A DNA stretch of 64,000 nt. Origin: Chromohalobacter canadensis. Its GTDB lineage: Bacteria > Pseudomonadota > Gammaproteobacteria > Pseudomonadales > Halomonadaceae. Positions 53,327 through 62,568 of this stretch are shown here, piece by piece; positions within the stretch are counted from its first letter, which is position 1; the number at the start of each line of letters is the position of its first letter. The notes beneath the pieces are model-generated. The model was given only the letters and a program-made list of their open reading frames with translations, did not search any database and was not told where the DNA came from. A program made the position numbers and the translations under genes. The stretch is from assembly GCF_034479555.1 (NCBI RefSeq), contig NZ_CP140151.1, positions 3,531,166 to 3,595,165 on the forward strand. The letters are read 5' to 3'.

Positions 53327-54244
53327 TTAGCGTAGCACCTGTTTGGGGTCGACGGGTTTTCCGCCATGGCGGATATCGAACAGCAGGTCATAACGCCCTG
53401 TATCGTGTCGGTAACCGACATCGCAAACGGGCGTGCCTTGTTTGACCTCATCGCCATCTTCGACGAGTAGCCGCTCGCATAGGGCATAAACGCTTTGCAT
53501 GTTGTCGCGGTGGTGAATGATCACCACACGTCCAAGCTGACGCATACTATCGGCAAAGCGAACGGTGCCGTCGGCCACGGCAAGTGCCTGGGTGTCGGCG
53601 GAGGTCGAGAGCAACATCGGCTGCAGGGTGCCGCGTGCATCGGTGCCGTAGGCACGTGCGATTTCATATTGTTTGAGTGGCCAGTGCCATGTCTGGGCGC
53701 TACCGGGCAACGCGCCTGGGTCGGGCAGCGTGCGACTTCGCGTCGCGGGCTTGGACGACGAGGACTGGGTCGTTGAGGCGGTGGTCGATGTAGAGCCTCC
53801 TAACGGAACCTTGACTAACTGGCCGACATCCAGGGCGTTGGCCGAAAACTCGGGATTCGCCGTTTGCAAGCGCTGCGCAGTGCTGCCAAAGCGCTTGGCG
53901 ATACTCGAATAGGTGTCACCCGGGCGCACTTGGTAGCGATAGGGGCCGCTCCCAGGCGCGCGTTCGCGCTGGGTCGGCACCAGGATGCGTTGACCAATGG
54001 CCAGTCGACGGGCATCGATACCCGGGTTGAAGCGTTGCAAACGCAGCAACGGGATACCTGCCTGCTTGGCGATTTGTCCTAGCGTGTCGCCGCGTTGGAT
54101 GGAGACCCAGTTGCCAGCGATATTGCCGCCACGATAGCCACCGGCGCCAGGCCCGCCAGCGCAGCCGGCGAGTATCAGGACAAAGAGGAGGAGGGAAACG
54201 ATGCGAGCGCATGATCCTTTTCCTCCCATAGCGCGTTCAGCCAT
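53327..54244 (-). CDS. LysM/M23 lipoprotein (NlpD-like)
   Basis: A 305-residue lipoprotein: lipobox LILAGC, two LysM repeats (VSIQRGDTLGQIAKQAGIPLL and YQVRPGDTYSSIAKRFGST), a Ser/Thr-rich linker, then a peptidase M23 domain. The M23 domain lacks the full zinc set (AYGTDARG where an active enzyme has a His/Asp pair), so it is probably a non-catalytic amidase activator like NlpD or EnvC. The N-terminus overlaps the upstream acyltransferase by up to 70 nt, so the exact start (54244 or 54229) is uncertain. It probably helps septal peptidoglycan splitting. Confidence 0.85.
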   Translation of the reverse strand: MAERAMGGKGSCARIVSLLLFVLILAGCAGGPGAGGYRGGNIAGNWVSIQRGDTLGQIAKQAGIPLLRLQRFNPGIDARRLAIGQRILVPTQRERAPGSGPYRYQVRPGDTYSSIAKRFGSTAQRLQTANPEFSANALDVGQLVKVPLGGSTSTTASTTQSSSSKPATRSRTLPDPGALPGSAQTWHWPLKQYEIARAYGTDARGTLQPMLLSTSADTQALAVADGTVRFADSMRQLGRVVIIHHRDNMQSVYALCERLLVEDGDEVKQGTPVCDVGYRHDTGRYDLLFDIRHGGKPVDPKQVLR

Positions 54245-55062
54245 GAATGGAAGCGTTCCTTGTAATGCGGGTCCAGATGATAGTCGCCATTGCCCATCCA
54301 GGCGGGCACGTTGAGTCGGCGTGCCTCCATGTGTATGGGAGTTTCACGACCACATAGGAAGTGCCAAAAGTTGGGGGTTGCATGGCGGTAATGAAGCGTG
54401 ACGTCGAGAATGCCGCTCAGGCGATCACCCATTAGACGTATTACCTGCGCGGTGCCGCCGGCCTTGGGGCGCAGCAGGTGCCGAAACGGACTCGCTTGCC
54501 GGTCGCGCTTGGCGGGGGTGAAGCGCGTGCCTTCGACGAAATTGTAGATCGTCATCGGCATTTCCCGCGCGCGCTCGCACATGCGTTGTGTTGCGCGGCG
54601 ATCGCGTTCTGCCAACTTTGGCCGCTGGGTAAGCTCACTGCGTGCATAGCGGCGCATGAAGGGGAACTCGAGCGCCCACCAGGCGAGGCCGATGATGGGA
54701 ATGAAAATCAGCTCACGCTTGAGAAAGAACTTGGGCATCGAGGTCCGTCCGTACAGCACGTACTGCATGACGAAGATATCCGTCCAGCTGCGGTGGTTGG
54801 CGATGACCAGCCACCACTGGCTGGGAGACAGCCCCTCGGGTAAGTGCGCGGTGATGTTTGGCTTGACCCAATGACGAATCCACCAATTATTGGTGGCGAT
54901 CCAGGCCAGGGCGATGGCGTTGAGTCCCGCTAATACGCGTAGGCGTAACCGCCGCGTCGGCATCACGAGCTTGAGGAGCGTCAGCAGATAAAGCGGCACG
55001 CTCCAGAAAAGCGTATTGGCGATCAGCCACAGCACGCTTGTCAGCCCCTTGAGGGTCGCCAT
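54175..55062 (-). CDS. PlsC-family acyltransferase (YihG-like)
   Basis: A 295-residue membrane acyltransferase. HX4D active site NHRSWTDIFVMQYV near residue 93 and the acceptor motif NFVEGTRFTPAKR near 175; about three N-terminal hydrophobic segments. It belongs to the 1-acyl-glycerol-3-phosphate acyltransferase superfamily close to YihG. The ATG at 55062 has AAGGAG 8 nt upstream. It overlaps the NlpD-like gene downstream. Confidence 0.85.
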   Translation of the reverse strand: MATLKGLTSVLWLIANTLFWSVPLYLLTLLKLVMPTRRLRLRVLAGLNAIALAWIATNNWWIRHWVKPNITAHLPEGLSPSQWWLVIANHRSWTDIFVMQYVLYGRTSMPKFFLKRELIFIPIIGLAWWALEFPFMRRYARSELTQRPKLAERDRRATQRMCERAREMPMTIYNFVEGTRFTPAKRDRQASPFRHLLRPKAGGTAQVIRLMGDRLSGILDVTLHYRHATPNFWHFLCGRETPIHMEARRLNVPAWMGNGDYHLDPHYKERFHSWLNALWEEKDHALASFPSSSLS

Positions 55063-55147
55063 GCCGTTCTCCTTCAATGACTTGGCAACTTATGCTACTG
55101 GATCGTGTAGCAGCTGCCCAGTCTCGGACACGGCGATGGCATGTGTG

Positions 55148-57097
55148 TCACTCGGCAAGTGCAGGGAGATCGGCGAAAAGCTCAAGGGCTTCGGGGTTGG
55201 CCAGCGCATCGCGATTCTTGACGGGCTCGCCGTGAACGACGTTGCGCACGGCGATTTCGACGATCTTGCCCGACAGCGTGCGAGGAATATCTTCCACAGC
55301 GATGATCTTGGCAGGTACGTGCCGTGGAGTCGTATGCGGGCGCACCATGCGCCGGATTTCGTCGCGTTTGGCTTCGTCGAGCACGACATGGGGGCGCATG
55401 CGGACGAAAAGTACCACGCGAACGTCGTTCTGCCAGGCTTGGCCGATACAGAGCGATTCGAGCACGCCGTCTACCTTTTCGACTTGTCGGTAGATTTCAG
55501 CGGTGCCGATACGTACGCCACCGGGGTTGAGAACGGCATCCGAGCGCCCGTGGATGATGACACCGCCGTGGGATGTCAGTTCGGCATAGTCACCATGCGC
55601 CCAGATACCTGGAAAGGTCGAAAAGTAAGCGTCGCGATAACGCTCTCCATCGGGATCGTTCCAGAAGCCGGTGGGCATGCAAGGAAAGGGGCGTGTACAG
55701 ACGAGTTCGCCCTTGTTACCGGTGACGCTTTGTCCGTGGTCATCGAAAACGTCGACGGCCATGCCGAGTCCACGACATTGCAGTTCGCCACGGTAGACAG
55801 GGCGAATCGGACACCCCAGGGCAAAACAGGACACGATATCCGTTCCCCCGGAGATCGAGGCCAGCATGAGATCGCGCTTGATCTCGGCATAGACGTAATC
55901 GAATGACTCATGGGGCAAGGCCGATCCAGTGGAGAGCAATGCGCGTAGCGGTGAAAGGTCCACTTGCTTGCCGGGCGCCAAACCTTCCTTTTCACAGGCT
56001 GAGAGGTACTTTGCGCTGGTGCCGAAAACCGTGACGCCCTCATCGCTGGCGATTTGCCATAAAGTGTTGGGGTTTGGCGCAAACGGTGACCCATCGTAGA
56101 GCAACAGCGTGGCGCCGGAGCCGAGTCCGGAGACAAGCCAGTTCCACATCATCCAGCCACAGGTCGTGTAATAGAAAAAGACATCGTCGGCGTCGATATC
56201 GGTATGCAGGCGGTGCTCTTTAAGATGCTGCAACAGGGTGCCGCCTGCCGAGTGGATGATGCACTTGGGGACACCCGTGGTGCCCGAGGAGTAGAGAATG
56301 TAAAGCGGGTGCTCGAAGGGCAGTGCTTGGAAATCGATTTCGCTGGCGTTGTTATCCAGGTAGTCGGCCCAGGCGATGGCGCGAGGGATACCATCGAGAG
56401 CCGGAGCGTCTTCGAGGAACGGGAAGACTACGACATGCTTGAGCGAGTCTATGGCATTGGCGATGTCGGCGATGCGCTCTCGAGTGTCGATGGCCTTGCC
56501 GTTCCAAGTATAACCATCGGTGGCGATCAATACTTTAGGGGCGATTTGCCCAAAGCGATCCAATACGCCGTTGAATCCGAATTCCGGCGAGCAAGAAGAC
56601 CACACTGCACCGAGGCTGGCCGACGCAAGCAAGGCGATGATGGCGTGTTCGCTATTGGGTACGAAGCCCGCCACGCGATCACCTTCCGTGACGCCGCTCG
56701 CCTTGAGTGCGTAGGCCAGCCTGGCGACATTGTCGTATAACTCGGCATAGCTGATGACGCGCCGTCGCAGACGTTCATCGTGCACAATCAAGGCGGGATG
56801 TTCGTCACGCCGCCGCAACATGTTGGCGGCATAATTCAAGCGTGCTTGCGGAAACCACCGCGCGCCGGGCATGGCATCGGGACGCACCAGCACGTCATCG
56901 CCACGCCGTTCAGCGACGATGTCGAATTCATCCCAGAGGAGCTCCCAGAACGCGTCCAGGTGCTCGACACTCCAGGCATGCAGTGCCTCGTAGTCCGTTA
57001 GCGATGTGCCATGCTCACGGTTGATGCGCTGCATCAGGGCATACATTTGCGTGCTTTGTATGGCCGTCGTCGACGGCTCCCAAAGGGGCGTGGTCAT
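55148..57097 (-). CDS. Acetoacetyl-CoA synthetase
   Basis: A 649-residue adenylating enzyme. N-terminal cap with LNYAANMLRRRDEHPALI, AMP-binding P-loop YSSGTTGVPKCIIHSAGG near residue 270, and the acceptor loop RSDAVLNPGGVRIGTAEIYRQVE near 530 with a C-terminal lysine region RTLSGKIVEIAVRN. The overall layout fits acetoacetate-CoA ligase rather than acetyl-CoA synthetase. With the 3-hydroxybutyrate dehydrogenase encoded at 61223-61999 it could let the cell use stored or external 3-hydroxybutyrate. The ATG has AGGTCACATG upstream. Confidence 0.92.
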   Translation of the reverse strand: MTTPLWEPSTTAIQSTQMYALMQRINREHGTSLTDYEALHAWSVEHLDAFWELLWDEFDIVAERRGDDVLVRPDAMPGARWFPQARLNYAANMLRRRDEHPALIVHDERLRRRVISYAELYDNVARLAYALKASGVTEGDRVAGFVPNSEHAIIALLASASLGAVWSSCSPEFGFNGVLDRFGQIAPKVLIATDGYTWNGKAIDTRERIADIANAIDSLKHVVVFPFLEDAPALDGIPRAIAWADYLDNNASEIDFQALPFEHPLYILYSSGTTGVPKCIIHSAGGTLLQHLKEHRLHTDIDADDVFFYYTTCGWMMWNWLVSGLGSGATLLLYDGSPFAPNPNTLWQIASDEGVTVFGTSAKYLSACEKEGLAPGKQVDLSPLRALLSTGSALPHESFDYVYAEIKRDLMLASISGGTDIVSCFALGCPIRPVYRGELQCRGLGMAVDVFDDHGQSVTGNKGELVCTRPFPCMPTGFWNDPDGERYRDAYFSTFPGIWAHGDYAELTSHGGVIIHGRSDAVLNPGGVRIGTAEIYRQVEKVDGVLESLCIGQAWQNDVRVVLFVRMRPHVVLDEAKRDEIRRMVRPHTTPRHVPAKIIAVEDIPRTLSGKIVEIAVRNVVHGEPVKNRDALANPEALELFADLPALAE

Positions 57098-57370
57098 GTG
57101 ACCTCCGAGTCATCTATGCCGCCACCTGCCTTCAGGTCGACGCCATCTGGGGCGGCATGGGGACGCCGCGCGACGATGTGGCATTGCACCATGCGGTTAT
57201 TAAAAACAAGTCGGTAACGTGCTGTCCACTCGACGAAAGGGGGAATGTGATAGCGCGGCGTGTGCACTCGGCGTCATGATGACAGTGGGATGATGAAAAT
57301 CTGACCAATCCAAGGCGAGGTGGGAAGCGACAAGCCGGAGTAGTGTCTTCGACGCCTCTCATGCACAGCG

Positions 57371-57398
57371 TTATCCACAGTTTTTGTGGATGGTTTTT
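57371..57398 (+). other. Hairpin with a DnaA-box-like arm
   Basis: ATCCACA-N5-TGTGGAT (57373-57391), followed by TTTTT; the left arm with its flank reads TTATCCACA, a consensus DnaA box. Its role (terminator, attenuator or chance) is unclear. The rest of the 482-nt gap 57098-57579 holds only a CTGACCT/AGGTCAG inverted repeat (57422-57449) and no gene. Confidence 0.3.
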
Positions 57399-57579
57399 CT
57401 CATCCCCTGAACAGGACATATCTGACCTTCTATGCTGGACGGAGGTCAGCGATATCCTGGGAGGAGTGGATGTCGTCATGCCCGCTAACAGTTAGACTAG
57501 TGCGCTTGTCCGACACATTGCCAGGGCGTGTCTCAAAGAGCATGCCGAACTCATACGCCACTATCGCCAGGAGGTCGAT

Positions 57580-58926
57580 TTGCGCAGCTTGCCCGCAACC
57601 CTACCTATTCTATTTCTCAGTGAAATCAGTTTCCTGCTCGGCCATGGCCTAATCATGACCTTGCTTGGGGTGCGTATGTCGCTGGAGGGATTTCCCTCGC
57701 AGATGGCGGGCTTGTTGATGTCGAGCTTCTCGTTGGGTTTCGTGATCGGAAGCTATCTGATCGAGAAGCGCATCCGCTCGGTGGGGCATATTCGCGTCTT
57801 TGCGGCTTGTGCGGCCGTGCTGGCGGTGACGGCGATGCTGCATGGGTTATGGGTGGATCCGTGGGCATGGTTGGTGTGGCGCCTATTCGGCGGTGCGGCG
57901 ACTGCGGGCTTGCTGATGGTCATGGAGTCGTGGGTTTCGGGTGAGTCGACGAATGATAACCGGGGACGGGTGCTGGGTTGGTACCTGGTCATTTCCACCT
58001 CGTCCCTGGCCGTCGGCCAGTGGCTGCTCAATGTCGCCGACCCGGCGACATTCGTGCTGTTTTCGGTCTCGGCAATCCTGTTTACGCTGTCGCTGGTACC
58101 GTTGTCGATTTACCGGATTCAGGGGCCGACGCGTTCGTCGCATGAGGTTTCCAGCAAGATCTCGCTGCGAGAATTGTATCGCCGCGCACCGGTCGGGCTG
58201 GTCAGCGCCTTCACGGCGGGGCTGATGGTTCAGTCCTTTTTTGCGATGACGCCCTACTACGGACAGGAGATTGGCCTTTCGACCGCGCAAACGGCACAGT
58301 TCATGGCGATTACGACCCTGGTGGCACTGGTGGCCCAATGGACGCTGGGGCGTATCTCCGACCGTCTGGATCGCCGCAAAGTAATCTTATGTATGGCCTT
58401 GGTGATGGCAGTGTCCGGTGCCATGATTTCGGTGGCGGCACGGTTCGATTTCTGGGTGTTGCTCGTGGTGGCCTGCTTTCATACCGCGATGCTGCATACG
58501 CTTTATTCCTTGAGCCTGTCGCACACCAACGACTGGCTTGAGCCCGAAGAAACCATTCAGGCCAATGCCAAGCTGTTGATCTGGTATGGCATTGGCTCTG
58601 TCGTCGGGCCTTATAGCGCTTCTGTGATCATGGAAGTGTCTGGCCCGGATGGGCTGTGGCTGTTCTTGGGAGGTGCCGCGCTGGCCTTGGCAATGTTCGT
58701 CATGGTGAGGCTCTATAGCTATAAAGGGGGTTCTCCGGAAGTGGAGCAAGAGCCTTATGTGGCGGCAGTGCCCATGGTGGAGTCGACGCATTATCTCAGT
58801 GAGATGGACCCACGTTTCGAGCCTCAGCAATTCGAGCTCGATTTCGAGCCGTCCTACGCAGATGACTGGGCGGCGTATGACAATAGTGAGCCACAGCCTG
58901 AGGCGGAAGAAGAGGCACGATTCTAG
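57580..58926 (+). CDS. MFS transporter with acidic C-terminal tail (YcaD-like)
   Basis: A 448-residue MFS protein with 12 predicted helices in the first ~385 residues (LIMTLLGVRMSLEGFPSQMAG, loop RISDRLDRRKVIL between helices 8-9) and an acidic ~60-residue cytosolic tail (DPRFEPQQFELDFEPSYADD). It resembles the YcaD group, whose substrates are unknown. The start is TTG 57580 with AGGAGGT 5 nt upstream; the nearest ATG would cut off the first helix. Its stop overlaps the convergent DUF1338-like gene by 4 nt. Confidence 0.85.
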   Translation: MRSLPATLPILFLSEISFLLGHGLIMTLLGVRMSLEGFPSQMAGLLMSSFSLGFVIGSYLIEKRIRSVGHIRVFAACAAVLAVTAMLHGLWVDPWAWLVWRLFGGAATAGLLMVMESWVSGESTNDNRGRVLGWYLVISTSSLAVGQWLLNVADPATFVLFSVSAILFTLSLVPLSIYRIQGPTRSSHEVSSKISLRELYRRAPVGLVSAFTAGLMVQSFFAMTPYYGQEIGLSTAQTAQFMAITTLVALVAQWTLGRISDRLDRRKVILCMALVMAVSGAMISVAARFDFWVLLVVACFHTAMLHTLYSLSLSHTNDWLEPEETIQANAKLLIWYGIGSVVGPYSASVIMEVSGPDGLWLFLGGAALALAMFVMVRLYSYKGGSPEVEQEPYVAAVPMVESTHYLSEMDPRFEPQQFELDFEPSYADDWAAYDNSEPQPEAEEEARF

Positions 58927-59684
58927 GCGCTGAGCTCGCAACGCGTGTGCTGCGGCAACAAGAGTTCTGCTGCGCGCTCATGGGTTCCTGACAGTCGCTT
59001 CTGTACGAGTGCAAGGCCACCGGTAGTGATGCGATGTTCATCGCCGGCGGCGAAGACGGCACGCTGTGTACAGCAGGCATAGTAATGGTGGTCGAGCAGG
59101 GGAGAGATAGGAAGCAGTGTCTGATCTGCTGGCTTCAGCCCCGCGTCGGCAATCATGTCGGCATATTCAGCGATATCGTGTCCCAGCCGCTGACAATCGA
59201 AGCCGATGTGATGCATGCGAGGGCCCATGATTGCCAACCAAGCAGCGAGTGGGTGGGCTTCATGCAGTTGTTGGTAAGTTGCCCAATCAGGCATTGGCCA
59301 AGGGCGGCCTCGAGAAAGAAGATTCTGTCCCTGGCTGTCTTGTGGGTGAGCCCGGCTGATGAGCGCTTCCAAATGCTGGCGTGGTGCTGGTGTCAGCGTG
59401 TCCAGTTGCAGTTCGATGAGCACAATCCATGCATCGCCATTGCCTGGGCTTAGCACATTGGCCAGTATGCCTCGGTCGGCCATGGCGTGGCGACCCACGC
59501 GTCGATAACCGAAATGATAAAGCGCTGGAAGCAAGTGCTGTGCTTGGTAAGGCGCACGGTTGAGTGTCACCAGCACGCAATACTCGGCGCGGTTGTCGAG
59601 CGGCCAGAGCGATAAAGCTCCTATATCGGGATGGCAATGGATATAGTCGAGCCAAAGTTGCTGCAGGAATTCATCGCGTTGCAT
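58923..59684 (-). CDS. Short DUF1338-like protein
   Basis: A 253-residue protein with a DUF1338-like core: FGYRRVGRHAMADRGILANVL, MGPRMHHIGFDCQRLGHDI (conserved His). DUF1338 includes 2-oxoadipate dioxygenase/decarboxylase (HglS, ~460 residues), an Fe(II) enzyme in lysine and hydroxyglutarate catabolism; this copy is much shorter, so it may be a distinct subfamily or reduced enzyme. ATG 59684 has a GAGG site; a start 17 codons upstream is weaker. No lysine-degradation genes are adjacent. Confidence 0.7.
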   Translation of the reverse strand: MQRDEFLQQLWLDYIHCHPDIGALSLWPLDNRAEYCVLVTLNRAPYQAQHLLPALYHFGYRRVGRHAMADRGILANVLSPGNGDAWIVLIELQLDTLTPAPRQHLEALISRAHPQDSQGQNLLSRGRPWPMPDWATYQQLHEAHPLAAWLAIMGPRMHHIGFDCQRLGHDIAEYADMIADAGLKPADQTLLPISPLLDHHYYACCTQRAVFAAGDEHRITTGGLALVQKRLSGTHERAAELLLPQHTRCELSA

Positions 59685-59843
59685 GACTAACACCTCGCCT
59701 CCTGTCGCAATGCACTCAGTGTAGTGCTTTCTCATTGCGTGGGCGGATGCGAATTCAACGTTCTTTGTCGCGTGTTTCTGGAAGGATGGTAAAGGGAGGC
59801 AACGCCAACGCCCGTGACGGTGGGGTTGGCGCTGAAAGTATCG

Positions 59844-60116
59844 TTAGCTCTGTGTCGCGGGAATCAGTTCATTATCGCGAACGTGTTGGTCGAACTCAGT
59901 GAAGCCGCCGATATGGGTCTGATCGAGGAAGATCTGCGGCACCGTTTCGACAGGCTTGCCGATGGTCTTTTCCATATCGGCTTGAGTGATGCCTTCTTCG
60001 TGGATGTCGATATAACGGAAGCCGAAGTCTTCGCGCGCTTCGCTGATCTGTTCAGCGAGTTCCTTGGCACGGACGCAGAAAGGGCAGCCGGGGCGGCCGA
60101 AAATCACTGCCAACAT
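59844..60116 (-). CDS. grxA: Glutaredoxin (GrxA-type)
   Basis: A 90-residue class I glutaredoxin with the CPFC active site at residues 11-14, TVPQIFLDQTHIGGF (cis-Pro and GG motif) near 58-72. It reduces disulfides such as in ribonucleotide reductase using glutathione. Closest to E. coli Grx1 (85 residues). It stands alone. Confidence 0.93.
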   Translation of the reverse strand: MLAVIFGRPGCPFCVRAKELAEQISEAREDFGFRYIDIHEEGITQADMEKTIGKPVETVPQIFLDQTHIGGFTEFDQHVRDNELIPATQS

Positions 60117-60228
60117 AGGGTTCTCCTTGAGTTAAGGGATTTGTATGCCATGAAATTGATGGTGTCATTGTTTCGGAATGGCTCATAGGGTGCCAATAGA
60201 GTCTTGCTACATATGCTATTGGAGTGCT

Positions 60229-61071
60229 CTATGGCAAATCCATCTGTGCCTCGATCTCGTCGAGCCGACCCTCATCGGCTTTCAAGAGGATATCGCGCAG
60301 CGCACCGTATATCCCCGGTGAGCCTACCAGTATGTTCTCCCCATACAGTTCGGACGGAATACGGTCGGGACACTGATAGAGATGCCCCGTCTTGGCGCCG
60401 GCTTCACGCGCGATCAACAAGCCAGCGGCAAAATCCCAAGGCGAGACACTTTCATAATACGCATCGAGGCGGCCGCAAGCGACGTGGCATAGATCCAGTG
60501 CGGCTGAACCGTTGCGGCGTATGTCGCGACAACTGGTGAGCACGCCGGCGAGACGGCGAAACAAGGGAGCACGCGCATCGCGGCGATAGGGGAATCCCGT
60601 AGCAACCAGACTGCGTGACAATTCACTCGCATTGCTGGTCTGAATGGGTTCGCCGTTCAGCCAGGCGCCTTCTCCGCGTAGCGCCGTGAACGTTTCTCCC
60701 AGGAAGGGGGCATGAACGACACCCAGGCGTAGCTTCCCCTCCGATGCCCAGGCGATGGACACCGCTACATGGGGATGTCCATAAGCAAAATTCACCGTGC
60801 CATCGATGGGGTCGACGATCCATACGGCGTCATTGTCTTCGAGAACATCGCGGTCTGGAGAAATTTCCTCCGTGAGACGCGCATCGTCTCGAAAATGAGC
60901 ATCAAGCTCGGAAGCGATGATCCGATCAATTTCGACATCGGCGTCTGTCACGAGTTCGTCACCGCTTTTGTAGCGTTGCTGAAACGCTTGCGACTCGCGC
61001 GCCGCCACGATGCGTTCTCCTGCTAGCCGTGCAATACGCTCGGCTTCGGCAAGCCGTTGGGAAGGCTCCAT
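60229..61071 (-). CDS. Inositol-monophosphatase-family phosphatase
   Basis: A 280-residue Mg-dependent phosphatase with WIVDPIDGTVNFAYGHP near residue 87 (DPIDGT metal site), LTEEISPDRD upstream and the second metal motif SVSPWDFAAGLLIAREAGA near 225. It may be SuhB/inositol monophosphatase, a fructose-bisphosphatase-like or CysQ-like enzyme; sequence alone does not decide. The ATG at 61071 has GAGGAG 6 nt upstream. It is divergent from the SDR gene. Confidence 0.88.
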   Translation of the reverse strand: MEPSQRLAEAERIARLAGERIVAARESQAFQQRYKSGDELVTDADVEIDRIIASELDAHFRDDARLTEEISPDRDVLEDNDAVWIVDPIDGTVNFAYGHPHVAVSIAWASEGKLRLGVVHAPFLGETFTALRGEGAWLNGEPIQTSNASELSRSLVATGFPYRRDARAPLFRRLAGVLTSCRDIRRNGSAALDLCHVACGRLDAYYESVSPWDFAAGLLIAREAGAKTGHLYQCPDRIPSELYGENILVGSPGIYGALRDILLKADEGRLDEIEAQMDLP

Positions 61072-61222
61072 GCGGTCTCCTCGGGTCAATGCGTTGCTAC
61101 CTGCAATCTTGGCGTTAGTCTAACAGGCCTGCTGAATGGCGTAAGTGATGCGCCTTGCTGGCATACCTCGCAACTCACGTCTTATGCTGAGCATAGTTCG
61201 TCTCGTCATTGAGGAGAGTGCC

Positions 61223-61999
61223 ATGGCAGCCCCTTCCACACTGGGCCATCCGCGTGTCGCAATCGTGACCGGCAGTTCCAGCGGTATCGGCGAAGCGGTG
61301 GTCAAACAGTTTTGCCAAGAGGGATTGCAGGTTTTGGCGGTGGATGCCAATCCGCAAGGCGTGGATATCGCAGAAGCTGCGGGTGCCGTCTTCTACCAAG
61401 CAGACCTCACCGACCCGGAGGCTTGCCGTGGCTCGGTGATGGAGGCCATCAAACGTTTTGGGCATGTCGATATACTGGTCAATAACGCGGGCATTCAGCA
61501 CGTGGAGACACTGGAAGATTTCCCCGAAGCGAAATGGCGCCAGATCATCGATCTCATGTTGACGGCTCCTTTCTTGCTGACGCAGGCGGTATGGCCCTAT
61601 ATGCGTCAGGGGCAGTGGGGGCGGATCGTTAACATGGCATCGATCCATGCTAGCGTCGCATCGCCGGGCAAAGTGGGGTATGTCAGTGCCAAGCATGGTT
61701 TGGTGGGGCTGACGCGAACGGCGGCGCTGGAAGGTGGCGCGGCAGGCATCACGGTCAATGCTCTTTGCCCTGCCTACGTGCGCACGCCTTTGGTGGAACG
61801 CCAGATCGCGGATCAGGCGCGTCTCAATGGCATGGATGAGCAACAGGTGATCGAGGAGGTCATGTTGAAAAACGCCGCCATCAAGCGCCTTATCGAGCCC
61901 GACGAAGTGGCGGCGTTGGTCAGCTATCTGGCGTCGGAACAGGCCGGCGCGGTAACCGGGGCATGCTGGAACATGGATCTCGGATGGACCGCGCAGTAA
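61223..61999 (+). CDS. 3-hydroxybutyrate dehydrogenase (SDR)
   Basis: A 258-residue SDR with TGSSSGIGEAVV (cofactor loop) near residue 17, NNAGIQHVETLEDFP, the catalytic Ser-Tyr-Lys in NMASIHASVASPGKVGYVSAKHGLVGL and the end NMDLGWTAQ. The IQHVE..FP and WTAQ features are typical of D-3-hydroxybutyrate dehydrogenase (BdhA), which oxidises 3-hydroxybutyrate to acetoacetate with NAD+. Acetoacetyl-CoA synthetase lies 4 kb upstream, so both steps of 3-hydroxybutyrate use are in the window. The ATG has GAGGAG upstream. Confidence 0.92.
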   Translation: MAAPSTLGHPRVAIVTGSSSGIGEAVVKQFCQEGLQVLAVDANPQGVDIAEAAGAVFYQADLTDPEACRGSVMEAIKRFGHVDILVNNAGIQHVETLEDFPEAKWRQIIDLMLTAPFLLTQAVWPYMRQGQWGRIVNMASIHASVASPGKVGYVSAKHGLVGLTRTAALEGGAAGITVNALCPAYVRTPLVERQIADQARLNGMDEQQVIEEVMLKNAAIKRLIEPDEVAALVSYLASEQAGAVTGACWNMDLGWTAQ

Positions 62000-62011
62000 T
62001 GAATATGTCGA

Positions 62012-62551
62012 CTAGCGCTTCACGGGGCGCTTTTGCAGTTTTCGCTGCAGCGTTCGGCGGTGCATACCCAGTGCACGTGCGGTAGCAGAGATATTGCCAT
62101 CGTGCTCCTGTAGCACTTTCTGGATATGCTCCCAGGTCACCCGGTTCACTGAAGGCGGGCTGTCAGCGATGTCGATATCGGGATCACCGCCTTCTCGCTC
62201 CAGCGACGTCAGTATCTCGTCGGCGTCGGCTGGCTTGCATAGATAATTGACGGCGCCCAGTTTGATGGCTTCCACTGCGGTTGCGATGCTCGAATAACCG
62301 GTCAGCACGACCACACGACATGATGGAGCAAGTGCCAGCAGCTCAGGAAGCAGCTTAAGTCCTGAGGAGTACTCGAGCTTCAGGTCGAGTGTTGCCATGT
62401 GCGGTGGCGCCTGGCGTACGCTGGCCAGCGCTTCTTCTTCGGTCATGGCGGTCGTGACCTCGAATCCCCGCCGTCGCATGGCGCGCGCCATGACAAAGCA
62501 AAACTGTTCGTCATCGTCGATGATCAATAGCCGTTCGGCATCTGCTGACAT
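62012..62551 (-). CDS. regA: RegA/ActR-family redox response regulator
   Basis: A 179-residue regulator with receiver domain (IIDDDEQF, phospho-Asp near 56 in ATLDLKLEYSSGLKLL, Lys in LCKPADAD) and a Fis-type HTH at the C-terminus (NISATARALGMHRRTLQRKLQKRPVKR). The ALGMHRRTLQRKLQKRP segment is characteristic of RegA/PrrA/RoxR. It lies 17 nt downstream of its kinase. It probably activates respiratory or redox-linked genes. Confidence 0.94.
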   Translation of the reverse strand: MSADAERLLIIDDDEQFCFVMARAMRRRGFEVTTAMTEEEALASVRQAPPHMATLDLKLEYSSGLKLLPELLALAPSCRVVVLTGYSSIATAVEAIKLGAVNYLCKPADADEILTSLEREGGDPDIDIADSPPSVNRVTWEHIQKVLQEHDGNISATARALGMHRRTLQRKLQKRPVKR

Positions 62552-62568
62552 GGTGTTCTCCGTTGCTT

